From NCBI GenBank assembly GCA_035499215.1, contig DATJZH010000189.1, forward strand, positions 1 through 13,805: a stretch of 13,805 nucleotides of DNA. Direction: 5' to 3'. Shown here one piece after another: positions 6,425-13,500 of the stretch. This stretch comes from DATJZH01 sp035499215. Its GTDB lineage: Bacteria; Actinomycetota; Actinomycetes; Streptosporangiales; Streptosporangiaceae. Within the stretch, counting starts at the first letter, position 1, and each line of letters begins with the position of its first letter. A program made the translations under genes and the position numbers. Below the pieces are notes generated by a model. It worked only from the letters and a program-made list of their open reading frames with translations, had not been told where the DNA came from and ran no database searches.

Positions 6425-8511
6425 GCGATCGCCTCCAGCCGCACAGCGCAGACCTTGAACTCCGGCATCTTCGAGACCGGGTCCAGGGCCGGATTCGTGA
6501 CCAGGTTCGCCGACGAGGAGCCGCCCCAGTGGAACGGCATGAACACCGTGTCCGGCCGGATCGTCTCGGTGATGCGCACCAGGCCCTCGGCGGCACCGCG
6601 GCGGCTCACGACGCGGATCCGGCCGCCCTCCCGCAGTTGATGGGCCTCCGCGAGGTCGGGATGCACCTCGACCATCGGCTCCGGATGCGCCTCGCGCAGC
6701 ACCCGAACGCGCCGGGTCTGCGCGCCGGACTGGTAATGCTGCAGCACACGGCCGGTCGTGAGATATACCGGATACTCGGCGTCGAGGTCCTCCGCGACCG
6801 GGCGGTGCTCCACGGGCACGAAACGCGCCCGCCCGTCCGGTGTCGCGAATCCGCTCAGGAACATCCTCGGCGTACCCGGATGGTCCGCCGCAGGGCATGG
6901 CCAGAAGACGCCATCCTCGGCAGCGATACGTTCATAGCTGATCCCTGCGTAGTCGGCCGGGCCGCCCGCGCTCGCGCGACGCAGTTCCCCGAACACCGCC
7001 TCGGGCTCGGCGTCCCACCGGCCCGGCGCGTCCAGCCGGCCGGCTAACGCGGCGATCACCTCCAGATCGGTCCGCACACCCGGCGGGGGAGCCGCCGCCC
7101 GCTGCCGCAGCAGCACCCGGCCTTCCAGGTTGGTCATCGTGCCGGACTCCTCGGCCCATTGCGCCGCCGGCAGCACCACATCAGCGACCGCGGCGGTCTC
7201 GGACAGCACCAGGTCACACACCGCGAGAAAGTCCAGTGAGCCCAGCCTGCGCCCGATCCGGCCGGACGACGGCGCCGACACCGCGACATTGCTCCCCATC
7301 ACCAGCAGCACCCGTGGGCCGCCGGCCGCCCCGAGCGCATCCAGCAGCTCGAACGCCGACCGTCCCGGCCCCGGAATCCGCGCCGGGTCCACGCCCCAAA
7401 CCGCCGCGACATGCTCGCGGGCCGCCGGATCATCGATGCGACGGTAGCCGGGCAGCTGATCAGCCTTCTGCCCGTGCTCGCGCCCGCCCTGCCCATTGCC
7501 CTGACCAGTCAGGCAGCCGTACCCGCTGCCCGCGGTGCCCGGCAGCCCCAGCGCCAGAGCCAGGTTGATGAACGCCGAGACCGTGTCGACGCCCTTGCTA
7601 TGCTGCTCCGCACCTCGCGCGGTGAGCAGCATCGCCCGCTCGGCCCCCGCCAGCAGCCTGACCGCGGCGCGCTGCCCGGCGACCGTCACCCCGGTGATCC
7701 GCTCCACCCGCTCCGGCCAGTACGCAGCCGCCACCCGCCGCACCTCGCCAAATCCCGACGTCCGCTCAGCGATGTACGGCCCGTCGACGTGACCTTCGGC
7801 GATGGCGATGTGCAGCAACCCGTTCGCCAGCGCCAGGTCAGTCCCCGGCGTGACCTGGAGATGCAAAGTGGCGCGCCGGGCCGTCGGCGTCTCCCGCGGA
7901 TCGACCACGATCAGCGCACCGCCGCGGTCCTGCTGATCGGACAGCCACCGCGTGAACGGCGGCATCGTCTCAGCCGCATTGCTGCCCACCAGCAGGATGG
8001 CGCCGGCCGCGGCGAGATCTGGCAGCGGGAAAGGCAGCCCGCGGTCGATGCCGAAGGCCCGCGCGCCGGCCGCTGCCGCCGAGGACATGCAGAACCGACC
8101 GTTGTAGTCGACGTTCGACGTGCGCAGCGCCACCCGGGCGAACTTGCCCAGCCAATACGCCTTCTCGTTGGTCAGGCCGCCACCCCCGAAGACCGCGACG
8201 CTGTCGGGCCCGTGCGCCGACTGGGCGCGGCGGATCTCAGCCACTACCCGAGCCAGCGCCTCACCCCAGCTGGCAGGCTCCAGCGGGGCACCGCGGTGGG
8301 CCCGGACCATCGGCGCCGTCAACCGGTCGGGGGAAGCGAGCAGCTCCGCCGACGTCCACCCCTTCTGGCACAGACCTCCCCGATTCGTCGGGAAATCCCG
8401 GGTCCCTACCTCCAGGTGCCCCTCGGTCCCGCGCAGCGACATGCCGCACTGCAATGCGCAGTACGGACAGTGCGTCAAAACCCCGGCCGAAGGCATCCTT
8501 AAAAAATGCAC
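6421..8511 (-). CDS. nasC: Assimilatory nitrate reductase catalytic subunit (molybdopterin oxidoreductase)
   Basis: This 696-residue protein reduces nitrate to nitrite in the cytoplasm at a Mo-bis-MGD centre. An N-terminal [4Fe-4S] motif CPYCALQCGM with a distant GGLCQKG gives Cys 15, 18, 22 and 48, with the conserved Lys of the CQK step between cluster and pterin. The Mo-ligand cysteine is Cys 141 in NGRFCMSSA. Later blocks include LLVGSNAAETMPP, VVDPRETPTA, GYGCLTGQGNGQGGREHGQKADQLPGYR, and the C-terminal dinucleotide-binding domain (about 570-696, YLTTGRVLQHYQSG). No twin-arginine signal is present, which fits the assimilatory type. The GTG at 8511 is preferred because a -10-like GATAAT ends seven bases upstream with no Shine-Dalgarno, suggesting a leaderless mRNA; an ATG at 8496 is the alternative. 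It is the first gene of the five-gene operon. nasA is another name used for this subunit. Confidence 0.93.
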   Translation of the reverse strand: MHFLRMPSAGVLTHCPYCALQCGMSLRGTEGHLEVGTRDFPTNRGGLCQKGWTSAELLASPDRLTAPMVRAHRGAPLEPASWGEALARVVAEIRRAQSAHGPDSVAVFGGGGLTNEKAYWLGKFARVALRTSNVDYNGRFCMSSAAAAGARAFGIDRGLPFPLPDLAAAGAILLVGSNAAETMPPFTRWLSDQQDRGGALIVVDPRETPTARRATLHLQVTPGTDLALANGLLHIAIAEGHVDGPYIAERTSGFGEVRRVAAAYWPERVERITGVTVAGQRAAVRLLAGAERAMLLTARGAEQHSKGVDTVSAFINLALALGLPGTAGSGYGCLTGQGNGQGGREHGQKADQLPGYRRIDDPAAREHVAAVWGVDPARIPGPGRSAFELLDALGAAGGPRVLLVMGSNVAVSAPSSGRIGRRLGSLDFLAVCDLVLSETAAVADVVLPAAQWAEESGTMTNLEGRVLLRQRAAAPPPGVRTDLEVIAALAGRLDAPGRWDAEPEAVFGELRRASAGGPADYAGISYERIAAEDGVFWPCPAADHPGTPRMFLSGFATPDGRARFVPVEHRPVAEDLDAEYPVYLTTGRVLQHYQSGAQTRRVRVLREAHPEPMVEVHPDLAEAHQLREGGRIRVVSRRGAAEGLVRITETIRPDTVFMPFHWGGSSSANLVTNPALDPVSKMPEFKVCAVRLEAIA

Positions 8512-8518
8512 GGTCCCG

Positions 8519-8524
8519 ATTATC
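8519..8524 (-). promoter_or_regulatory. -10-like hexamer of the nas-nir operon
   Basis: GATAAT on the coding strand lies seven bases before the GTG start of nasC, so transcription would begin at or next to the start codon. At 17-bp spacing the -35 position reads ATGTAA, a poor match that falls within the GlnR-type box, as expected for an activator-dependent promoter. Confidence 0.5.
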
Positions 8525-8540
8525 CGGAGACTTCATGCGC

Positions 8541-8556
8541 GTTACATTCGCGAAAC
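8541..8556 (+). promoter_or_regulatory. Putative GlnR box upstream of nasC
   Basis: GTTAC-N6-GAAAC matches exactly the a/b half-site pair of the actinobacterial GlnR consensus (gTnAC-N6-GaAAC). Its centre is about 37 bp upstream of the predicted transcript start of the nitrate operon. GlnR is the OmpR-type nitrogen regulator known to activate nirBD and nitrate genes in Streptomyces and mycobacteria. The second pair found in some GlnR sites is not visible on either side. Confidence 0.6.
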
Positions 8557-9009
8557 GACTGCCTCTCCCGCGCGCGGCGAGCCCGGTGCGGTCGCGCCGC
8601 CGTGGCGCCCGCCGCCCGGGTGGGTCCGCGGCGCCACTCGGCGAGGTTGATCTCCGGTGGCCGGGTCACAGCCTGAACCGGTGCGAGCTGGCCGAGGGCA
8701 CGGCGCGGGGAACACGGCGTCGAAGGAGCAGTGCGGGATCGAGCCCGGCATCAGTAAGGACTGCCACACGGTGGTGGCGGCGATCAGGTGGGCGAACCTG
8801 GCGAGGGGTCGTCACGGCAGGAGGTCCGGTGGCGGCTGCACCTCGCGGTGGAGCATCTTGCCGGTGGGCCCTCGGGCCGGGTTCGCACGAGCCGGACATG
8901 GCGCGGGTGCTGCATGCCGCCAGCCGTTCCCGGGCGAACGCGCGCGGTTCGGCTGGCGTGACGGTCGCCCCGGCCCCAAGATGTTCGATTTGCGAGGCTT
9001 GGCAAGGAA
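8557..9009. other. Long intergenic region between the nas operon and the PHS transporter, no gene recognised
   Basis: Several frames are open because of high GC, but none shows codon bias, a ribosome site and family similarity together. One short + strand stretch (about 8724-8814, CGIEPGISKDCHTVVAAIRW) looks protein-like and could be debris, but I cannot assign it. Confidence 0.5.
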
Positions 9010-9038
9010 ATTCACCCGCGGTATTCCTGGCGGTGAAC
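9010..9038. promoter_or_regulatory. Inverted TTCACC/GGTGAA repeat upstream of the PHS transporter
   Basis: ATTCACC (9010-9016) faces GGTGAAC (9032-9038); flanking bases extend the imperfect symmetry to about 11-bp arms. The minus-strand heptamer GTTCACC equals the consensus unit of the Streptomyces PhoP (PHO) box, though true PHO boxes are direct repeats every 11 bp and this is an inverted pair. It lies about 45-72 bp before the predicted transcript start, a suitable place for an activator. Confidence 0.35.
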
Positions 9039-9070
9039 TTTGGTTTCCCCTGGCGCCATATCCGGCTACC

Positions 9071-9076
9071 TAACCT
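9071..9076 (+). promoter_or_regulatory. -10-like hexamer of the PHS transporter gene
   Basis: TAACCT fits TAnnnT and ends six bases before the ATG at 9083. There is no Shine-Dalgarno in front of that ATG, so a leaderless transcript is likely. No good -35 is visible. Confidence 0.4.
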
Positions 9077-9082
9077 CGGGTC

Positions 9083-10510
9083 ATGAGCGAGCTCGCGGCG
9101 CCCTTACCGGCATCTGGCGGCCTGACGGCGCTGGATGACGGCAAGGTCAGCAGGTTCCAGGTTAAGATCATGTTCGTTTCCGGCATGGGCTTCTTCACCG
9201 ACGCTTACGACCTGTTCGTGATCGGCATCGTGGTCGCGCTGGTCAAGCCGGAGTGGCACCTGTCCACGACCCAGGTGTCGCTGATCAACTCCGTCACGCT
9301 GGCCGCCTCGGCGGTCGGCGCGCTGGTCTTCGGCCGGATCGCCGACATCCTGGGGCGCAAGCGCATCTACGGCTACGAGGTGCTGATCCTGGCCGTCGGG
9401 GCGCTGGCGTCCGCGTTCTCGCCGGGTTTCGTCTTCCTGCTGGTCTGCCGGGCGGTCCTGGGCATCGGCATCGGGGGTGACTACCCGGTGTCAGCGACGA
9501 TCATGAGCGAGTACTCCGGCAGGCGGTCGCGGGGGCGGATGGTCGGCCTGGTGTTCGCGATGCAGGGAGCAGGCCTGATCGTCGGCCCGCTGATCGCCTC
9601 GGCGCTGCTGGGCTCGGGCATCTCGGACGACTATGTGTGGCGGATCCTGCTGGCTCTTGGCGCGATCCCCGGGCTGGCGGTGTTCTACCTGCGGCGGCAG
9701 ATCCACGAGACCCCCCGGTTCGCGATGGCCGGCGGCGCGGCCGACGAGGCGGAGACCGCGATCGCGGCCGCGACGGGCTCGGCCGCGGCCGGCGGCGCCA
9801 TCGGCGAGTCGAAGGCGAGGACCGCGCAGGGCGCGCTGGAGGGCTTCAAGGTGATCGCCCGGAGCCGGCGGATGCTGCTGTGGATCATCGGCACCGCGGG
9901 TGCCTGGGCGCTGCTGGACTTCTGCTACTACGGCAACACCATCTCCTCCCCGGAGATCCTCAAGCTGATCAACCCGCACGGCACCATACTCGATAACACG
10001 CTGGTCCAGCTGGCGATCTTCGCGGTGTTCGCGCTGCCCGGCTACGCGGTGGCGATCCTGCTGCTGGACAAGACCGGGCGCAAGGCAATCCAGATCCTCG
10101 GCTTCGCCATGATGGCGCTGTGCTTCCTGCTCATCGGCCTGATCCCGGACGCCACCGTGTACGTGGTGCCGTTCGTCCTGCTGTACGGGGTCAGCTACTT
10201 CTTCACCGAGTTCGGGCCGAACACCACGACGTTCATCTACCCCGCGGAGATTTTCCCGACGGAGGTGCGCACCACCGGGCACGGCATCTCGGCCGCGGCG
10301 GGCAAGATGGGCGCGTTCGCGGGCGCCTACCTGTTCCCGGTGATGCTCGCGGCGTCCATGGGCCTGCGCGGGGCGATGATAATCTCCGGCATTGTCGCGG
10401 CCATCGGGCTGCTGCTGACCGCGGCCGTGCTGCCCGAGCCGAAGGGCAAGAGCCTGGAGCAGCTGGAAGAAGAGGCCCTCGCCCCCGAGCTGCGGCTGGA
10501 GCCAGCATGA
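9083..10510 (+). CDS. MFS transporter of the phosphate:H+ symporter (PHS) family
   Basis: The 475-residue protein has about 12 membrane helices and a long Ala/Gly-rich cytoplasmic loop (about 212-258) between helices 6 and 7. It carries the PHS hallmarks GMGFFTDAYDLF (34-45), GIGIGGDYPVSATIMSEY (127-144) and FGPNTTTFIYPAEIFPTEVRTTGHGISAAAGK (377-408). Residues that bind phosphate or carry protons in the fungal transporter PiPT/Pho84 have counterparts here: Asp40, Asp43, Asp133, Tyr134, Gln161, Trp275-x3-Asp279-x3-Tyr283, Asn380 and Lys408. This makes proton-driven inorganic phosphate uptake the best call; a related oxyanion cannot be excluded. It overlaps the universal stress protein gene by 4 nt (ATGA), so the two form an operon. 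Confidence 0.87.
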   Translation: MSELAAPLPASGGLTALDDGKVSRFQVKIMFVSGMGFFTDAYDLFVIGIVVALVKPEWHLSTTQVSLINSVTLAASAVGALVFGRIADILGRKRIYGYEVLILAVGALASAFSPGFVFLLVCRAVLGIGIGGDYPVSATIMSEYSGRRSRGRMVGLVFAMQGAGLIVGPLIASALLGSGISDDYVWRILLALGAIPGLAVFYLRRQIHETPRFAMAGGAADEAETAIAAATGSAAAGGAIGESKARTAQGALEGFKVIARSRRMLLWIIGTAGAWALLDFCYYGNTISSPEILKLINPHGTILDNTLVQLAIFAVFALPGYAVAILLLDKTGRKAIQILGFAMMALCFLLIGLIPDATVYVVPFVLLYGVSYFFTEFGPNTTTFIYPAEIFPTEVRTTGHGISAAAGKMGAFAGAYLFPVMLAASMGLRGAMIISGIVAAIGLLLTAAVLPEPKGKSLEQLEEEALAPELRLEPA

Positions 10511-10980
10511 CCTACCGCATCGTGGTCGGAGTCGACGGCTCGCCGCACGGGAATGCCGCGCTGCGCTGGGCGCTGGCGGCAGCCGAAGCCCACGGCGGGC
10601 AGGTGACCGCCGTGTTCTGCTGGCAGATGCCGTTCGTCTCCAATCCCGGCGCGTTCGACCGCGCGGAGCTGGAGACCGCGGGCAAGGCATTCCTCGTCGA
10701 GACGGTCGCCTCGGTCGCCCCCTCACCCCGGGTCCCGGTCCTGACCGTGGTGGCCGAGGGCGACCCGGCCGAGTCCCTGGTCGCCGCGTCCGAGCACGCC
10801 GACCTGCTGGCGGTCGGCACCCGCGGCCGGTCCCCGTTCGCCGGGCTGGTGCTCGGGTCGGTCAGCCAGCGCTGCGCCGCGGCCGCCGCATGCCCCGTCG
10901 TCCTGGTCAAGCTGCCCCGCGACAAAATCGCCCGCACCGCCGCGGGGCAGCAACCGAAACGGCCGCCCGGCGCCGGATAA
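10507..10980 (+). CDS. Universal stress protein (UspA family), ATP-binding type
   Basis: The 157-residue protein is a single Usp domain: it starts IVVGVDGSPHGNAALRWAL (residues 5-23) and ends with the nucleotide-binding signature G-x2-G-x9-G-S (Gly104, Gly107, Gly117, Ser118) followed by CPVVLVK. Conservation of this motif marks the ATP-binding subclass. Such cytoplasmic proteins bind ATP and modulate stress or dormancy responses, and some control neighbouring transporters. The ATG overlaps the stop of the phosphate-type transporter (ATGA), so coupled translation and a function linked to that transporter are likely. About 18 extra polar residues (DKIARTAAGQQPKRPPGAG) trail the domain. Confidence 0.9.
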   Translation: MTYRIVVGVDGSPHGNAALRWALAAAEAHGGQVTAVFCWQMPFVSNPGAFDRAELETAGKAFLVETVASVAPSPRVPVLTVVAEGDPAESLVAASEHADLLAVGTRGRSPFAGLVLGSVSQRCAAAAACPVVLVKLPRDKIARTAAGQQPKRPPGAG

Positions 10981-10987
10981 CAGCCGT

Positions 10988-11141
10988 CACCACTGGCACG
11001 GGATCGTGCGGACCGAGAGCCTGCGGGACCTGGTCACGACAATTCTGGAGACGAACCTGACCATCCAGGGCAACCGGATGACGTCATCACCAAGAAGGTG
11101 ACGAGATGGGGGCGATCATCGCGGTCCCCACGTTGATCACG
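10988..11141 (+). pseudogene. Remnant of a CorA-like divalent-cation transporter, two frameshifts
   Basis: Just after the Usp gene, three frames read in turn give pieces of the CorA long helix and first membrane helix: TESLRDLVTTILETNLTIQGNRM (about 11015-11082), then VITKKVT (about 11084-11104), then AIIAVPTLIT (about 11112-11141). Intact CorA-like proteins of actinobacteria have this order (NRMN-VI-KKVTSWAAIIAVPT-ITG-YG). One lost base near 11083 and another near 11107 explain the shifts. The upstream cytoplasmic domain and the GMN-type pore motif with helix 2 are missing. The last bases overlap the stop codon of the convergent DHA2 exporter. Confidence 0.65.
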
Positions 11142-12777
11142 CGCGCGGTTGGGGCACCCGCGCCGGATGCCGCACCGCCTCGCCGGCCAGGCCTTCAGAG
11201 TTCGGACCCTGGCCCGAGCGGGCGGGCAGCCAGACGAGGACCAACAGGCAGCCGGCGATGGCGACCACGGCGCCGGTGAGCAGGCCGAGGTCCATGCCGT
11301 TGACGAACGCGGTTCTGGCCAGGAGGGCTAGCAGTTGCCCGGCAGCTCCCCCGGCCCGGGCGGCCACGGCGAGCGCGCCGCCGAGCGAGCTGTGGATGGC
11401 GGTCATGGCCGTGTGCGAGAGGTGCTGACCGGCCAGGGCGGCGGTCATCGTGTCCTGGTAGCGGGTGGCCAGCAGGCTGCCGACGACCGCTACGCCGAGC
11501 GCGCCGCCGAGTTGGATGGCCGTGGTGTTGGTGGCGGACGCCACGCCGCTGTCGCTCTCGGGGACCGAGCCGATAACGGAGCCGGTGGCCGTCGGGATGG
11601 CGAGCCCGGCGCCGGCGCCGAGCAGGACCATGCCCGCGACCGTGCCGGCGAACGTGGTGGTGACGGTCGCGCCGGAAATCTGCCACAGCCCGGCGGCGAT
11701 CAGCGCCAGCCCGGCCGCCATCGTGAGCTTGGTCCCGATGGTCCGCACCAGCAGGGCGGACGCCGGCGCGATGACGACCACGGCGGCCGCGGCCGGCAGC
11801 ACACGGATGCCGGCCTGCGGCGGCGTGTAACCGAGGAGGAACTGCATGAACTGGGTGAGCACGAACAGCGCCCCGTACAGCCCGAAGGTCACCGCGGCGA
11901 CCGCCGGGATCGCAGCCGAGAATGACCGCTGGCGGAAGAAGGCCAGGTTGAGCATCGGGTGCGTGGTGATCCTTTCCCAAGCCGCGAAGACGGCCAGGAC
12001 CGCCAGGCCACCCGCACCCGCGGCGACCACCAGCGGCGACGACCAGCCGCGGGCGGGTGCCTCGATGATCGACCACAGGATCATGCCGATCCCGGCGACG
12101 GACAGGATGGCGCCGGCCAGGTCGGGGGCTTTGGCACTCGCGCTCTTGGAGTCCGGCACCAGCCAGACGGCGGCCAGCAGGCCGGCCGCGGCGATGGGCA
12201 CGTTGATGAGGAATACCGAGCCCCACCAGAAGCGGGCCAGCAGCAGGCCGCCGATGATCGGGCCGAGGGCGACACCGACGCCGCTGGTACCTGCCCACAC
12301 GGCGATCGCGCGCTGGCGTTCGGCTGGGTTGGCGAACATGTTGCTGATGATGGACAGCGTCGAGGGGATCATCAGCGCCCCCCCGACGCCCATGCTCGCC
12401 CGGGCGGCGATAAGGGTGTCGACGTCGCCGGAGAAGGCGGCCCAGGCCGATCCCGCGGCGAAGACCGCTAGGCCGGCCAGGAACGTCCTCTTGCGGCCGA
12501 TCCGGTCCGCCAAGCTGCCCGCGGCCAGCAGCAGGCCGGCGAACACGATGATGTAGGCGTCCACGATCCACTGCAGGTCGCTGGACGTGGCGTTCAGGTC
12601 GCGGACCAGGGTGGGGAGGGCGACGTTCAGGACTGTGTTGTCCAGGTTCGCGATCAGCACCGTCACGCACAGGACCGCGAGGGCTAGCCAGCGTGTCCTG
12701 GCCGGCAGGTCAGCAGGCGGGCTCGAAGTGGCGCGGCGGGGGCGGGTGACGCGCGGCGCTGGCGGGTTCTGGGACAT
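11137..12777 (-). CDS. DHA2-family MFS drug exporter (EmrB/QacA type, 14 helices)
   Basis: The 546-residue membrane protein carries the DHA2 landmarks: LDNTVLNVALPTL in helix 1 (45-57, with Asp46), LQWIVDAYII (68-77), motif A GSLADRIGRKR (87-97), and the antiporter motif C GVGVALGPIIGG (166-177). Hydrophobic segments continue to about residue 530, consistent with 14 helices. Such proteins export drugs, antibiotics or dyes in exchange for protons; the substrate cannot be told from sequence. The ATG at 12777 is chosen because GGAG lies six bases upstream and the predicted transcript starts near 12812; the frame is open back to 12900, but that extension covers the promoter. It is divergent from a TetR gene, which probably represses it. 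Confidence 0.9.
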   Translation of the reverse strand: MSQNPPAPRVTRPRRATSSPPADLPARTRWLALAVLCVTVLIANLDNTVLNVALPTLVRDLNATSSDLQWIVDAYIIVFAGLLLAAGSLADRIGRKRTFLAGLAVFAAGSAWAAFSGDVDTLIAARASMGVGGALMIPSTLSIISNMFANPAERQRAIAVWAGTSGVGVALGPIIGGLLLARFWWGSVFLINVPIAAAGLLAAVWLVPDSKSASAKAPDLAGAILSVAGIGMILWSIIEAPARGWSSPLVVAAGAGGLAVLAVFAAWERITTHPMLNLAFFRQRSFSAAIPAVAAVTFGLYGALFVLTQFMQFLLGYTPPQAGIRVLPAAAAVVVIAPASALLVRTIGTKLTMAAGLALIAAGLWQISGATVTTTFAGTVAGMVLLGAGAGLAIPTATGSVIGSVPESDSGVASATNTTAIQLGGALGVAVVGSLLATRYQDTMTAALAGQHLSHTAMTAIHSSLGGALAVAARAGGAAGQLLALLARTAFVNGMDLGLLTGAVVAIAGCLLVLVWLPARSGQGPNSEGLAGEAVRHPARVPQPRA

Positions 12778-12783
12778 CTTCTG

Positions 12784-12787
12784 CTCC
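12784..12787 (-). promoter_or_regulatory. Shine-Dalgarno deciding the DHA2 exporter start
   Basis: GGAG on the coding strand, six bases before ATG 12777. It supports this start over the open extension to 12900. Confidence 0.55.
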
Positions 12788-12818
12788 GTGCTCCCTTGTG
12801 CTTGCGCTCTGGTTGCAG

Positions 12819-12846
12819 CGTATAGCGAATTTGCATCCGAACGCAA
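12819..12846 (-). promoter_or_regulatory. Promoter of the DHA2 exporter
   Basis: On the minus strand TTGCGT (12846-12841) and TATACG (12824-12819) are separated by 16 bp, a good housekeeping-sigma match. The transcript would start near 12812, leaving a leader of about 35 nt with the GGAG site. Confidence 0.55.
12831..12846. promoter_or_regulatory. Candidate TetR operator
   Basis: TTGC-N8-GCAA is a small palindrome lying between and over the -35 and -10 of the exporter promoter. It is part of a wider set: CTTGCG at 12801-12806, CGCAAG at 12842-12847 and CTTGCG at 12866-12871. The last overlaps the end of the tetR -10. Binding of the divergent TetR protein here would silence both promoters. 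Confidence 0.4.
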
Positions 12847-12861
12847 GATTGCTGTGGAATG

Positions 12862-12867
12862 TATACT
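12862..12867 (+). promoter_or_regulatory. -10 hexamer of the tetR gene
   Basis: TATACT (5 of 6 bases of the consensus) ends six bases before ATG 12874 and has no Shine-Dalgarno after it, so the tetR mRNA is probably leaderless. This also argues against the in-frame ATG at 12859, which would lie upstream of the transcript start. Confidence 0.5.
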
Positions 12868-12873
12868 TGCGGT

Positions 12874-13500
12874 ATGGGACACACCGGATTGCCGGAGCAC
12901 TCGGGGGTGCGAGAGCAGGCGGGCCTGCGGGAACGGAACAAGGCGCGGCGGCGGGCGGCGATCATCCGGGCGGCGCTCGAGCTGTTCACCGAGCGGGGCT
13001 ACGACGCCACCACGATCGCCGACATCGCGGCGGCGGCGGACGTCGCGCCACGCACGGTGGCTATGTACTTCCCGTCCAAGCAGGACATCGCCATGTCCAG
13101 GTTCAGCCAGTCGGTGGACGAGCTGACCAGCGCGCTACGCAGCAAGGAGCCCGGGGAGAGCGGGACCGCGATCCTGGACCGGTGGCTGCGGGCACGCGGC
13201 CCGGCGGCCGAACAGGACCTCAAGGAGCTGTCCGCGCGCATGTTCGCGGCCAACCCGGAGCTGAACGCGCTCCGGACGGCCCGGATGGCCACGGCAATCG
13301 CCGAGGGCGCCGAGATCATCGCCCGGGAAACCGGCGCCGCGCCTGGTGACGCAGGGCCGCGGATCGCGGCCGTCGCGGCCGCGGCCATCGTGATCGAACT
13401 CAGCGACATCCCGCCCGGCGACCGCCGCGACCAGGCCATCGTCACCGCCGTGCGTTACCTCGATGCCGGCCTCGCGACCCTGCGGCCCGCGAGCGGCTAA
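12874..13500 (+). CDS. TetR/AcrR-family transcriptional regulator
   Basis: The 208-residue protein has a standard TetR DNA-binding domain: RRAAIIRAALELFTERGYDATTIADIAAAADVAPRTVAMYFPSKQDI (about residues 26-72), in which AAAADVAPRTVAMYF is the helix-turn-helix recognition part. The C-terminal ligand domain (about 85-205) is Ala-rich and unspecific. It is divergent from the DHA2 exporter with about 96 bp between start codons, the classic arrangement of a local repressor relieved by an exported compound. An in-frame ATG at 12859 would add MYTCG, but a TATACT box six bases before ATG 12874 makes 12874 the better start. Confidence 0.9.
   Translation: MGHTGLPEHSGVREQAGLRERNKARRRAAIIRAALELFTERGYDATTIADIAAAADVAPRTVAMYFPSKQDIAMSRFSQSVDELTSALRSKEPGESGTAILDRWLRARGPAAEQDLKELSARMFAANPELNALRTARMATAIAEGAEIIARETGAAPGDAGPRIAAVAAAAIVIELSDIPPGDRRDQAIVTAVRYLDAGLATLRPASG

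Noticed and set aside
8454..9086. A 210-residue + strand frame across the nasC 5' end and the intergenic gap
   Set aside because: It starts inside nasC on the opposite strand, is very Arg-rich, has no ribosome site and resembles no known family.
9083..10510. Nitrate/nitrite transporter NarK
   Set aside because: The context invites it, but the sequence has PHS phosphate-transporter motifs and lacks the NarK nitrate signature.
9491..10726. A 411-residue minus-strand frame across the PHS transporter and usp
   Set aside because: It is opposite two strongly supported genes, and its composition is typical of antisense frames in GC-rich DNA.
11195..12670. A 491-residue Arg/Pro/Gly-rich open frame inside the DHA2 exporter gene
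   Set aside because: It is out of frame with a clearly real membrane protein and has no recognisable domain.
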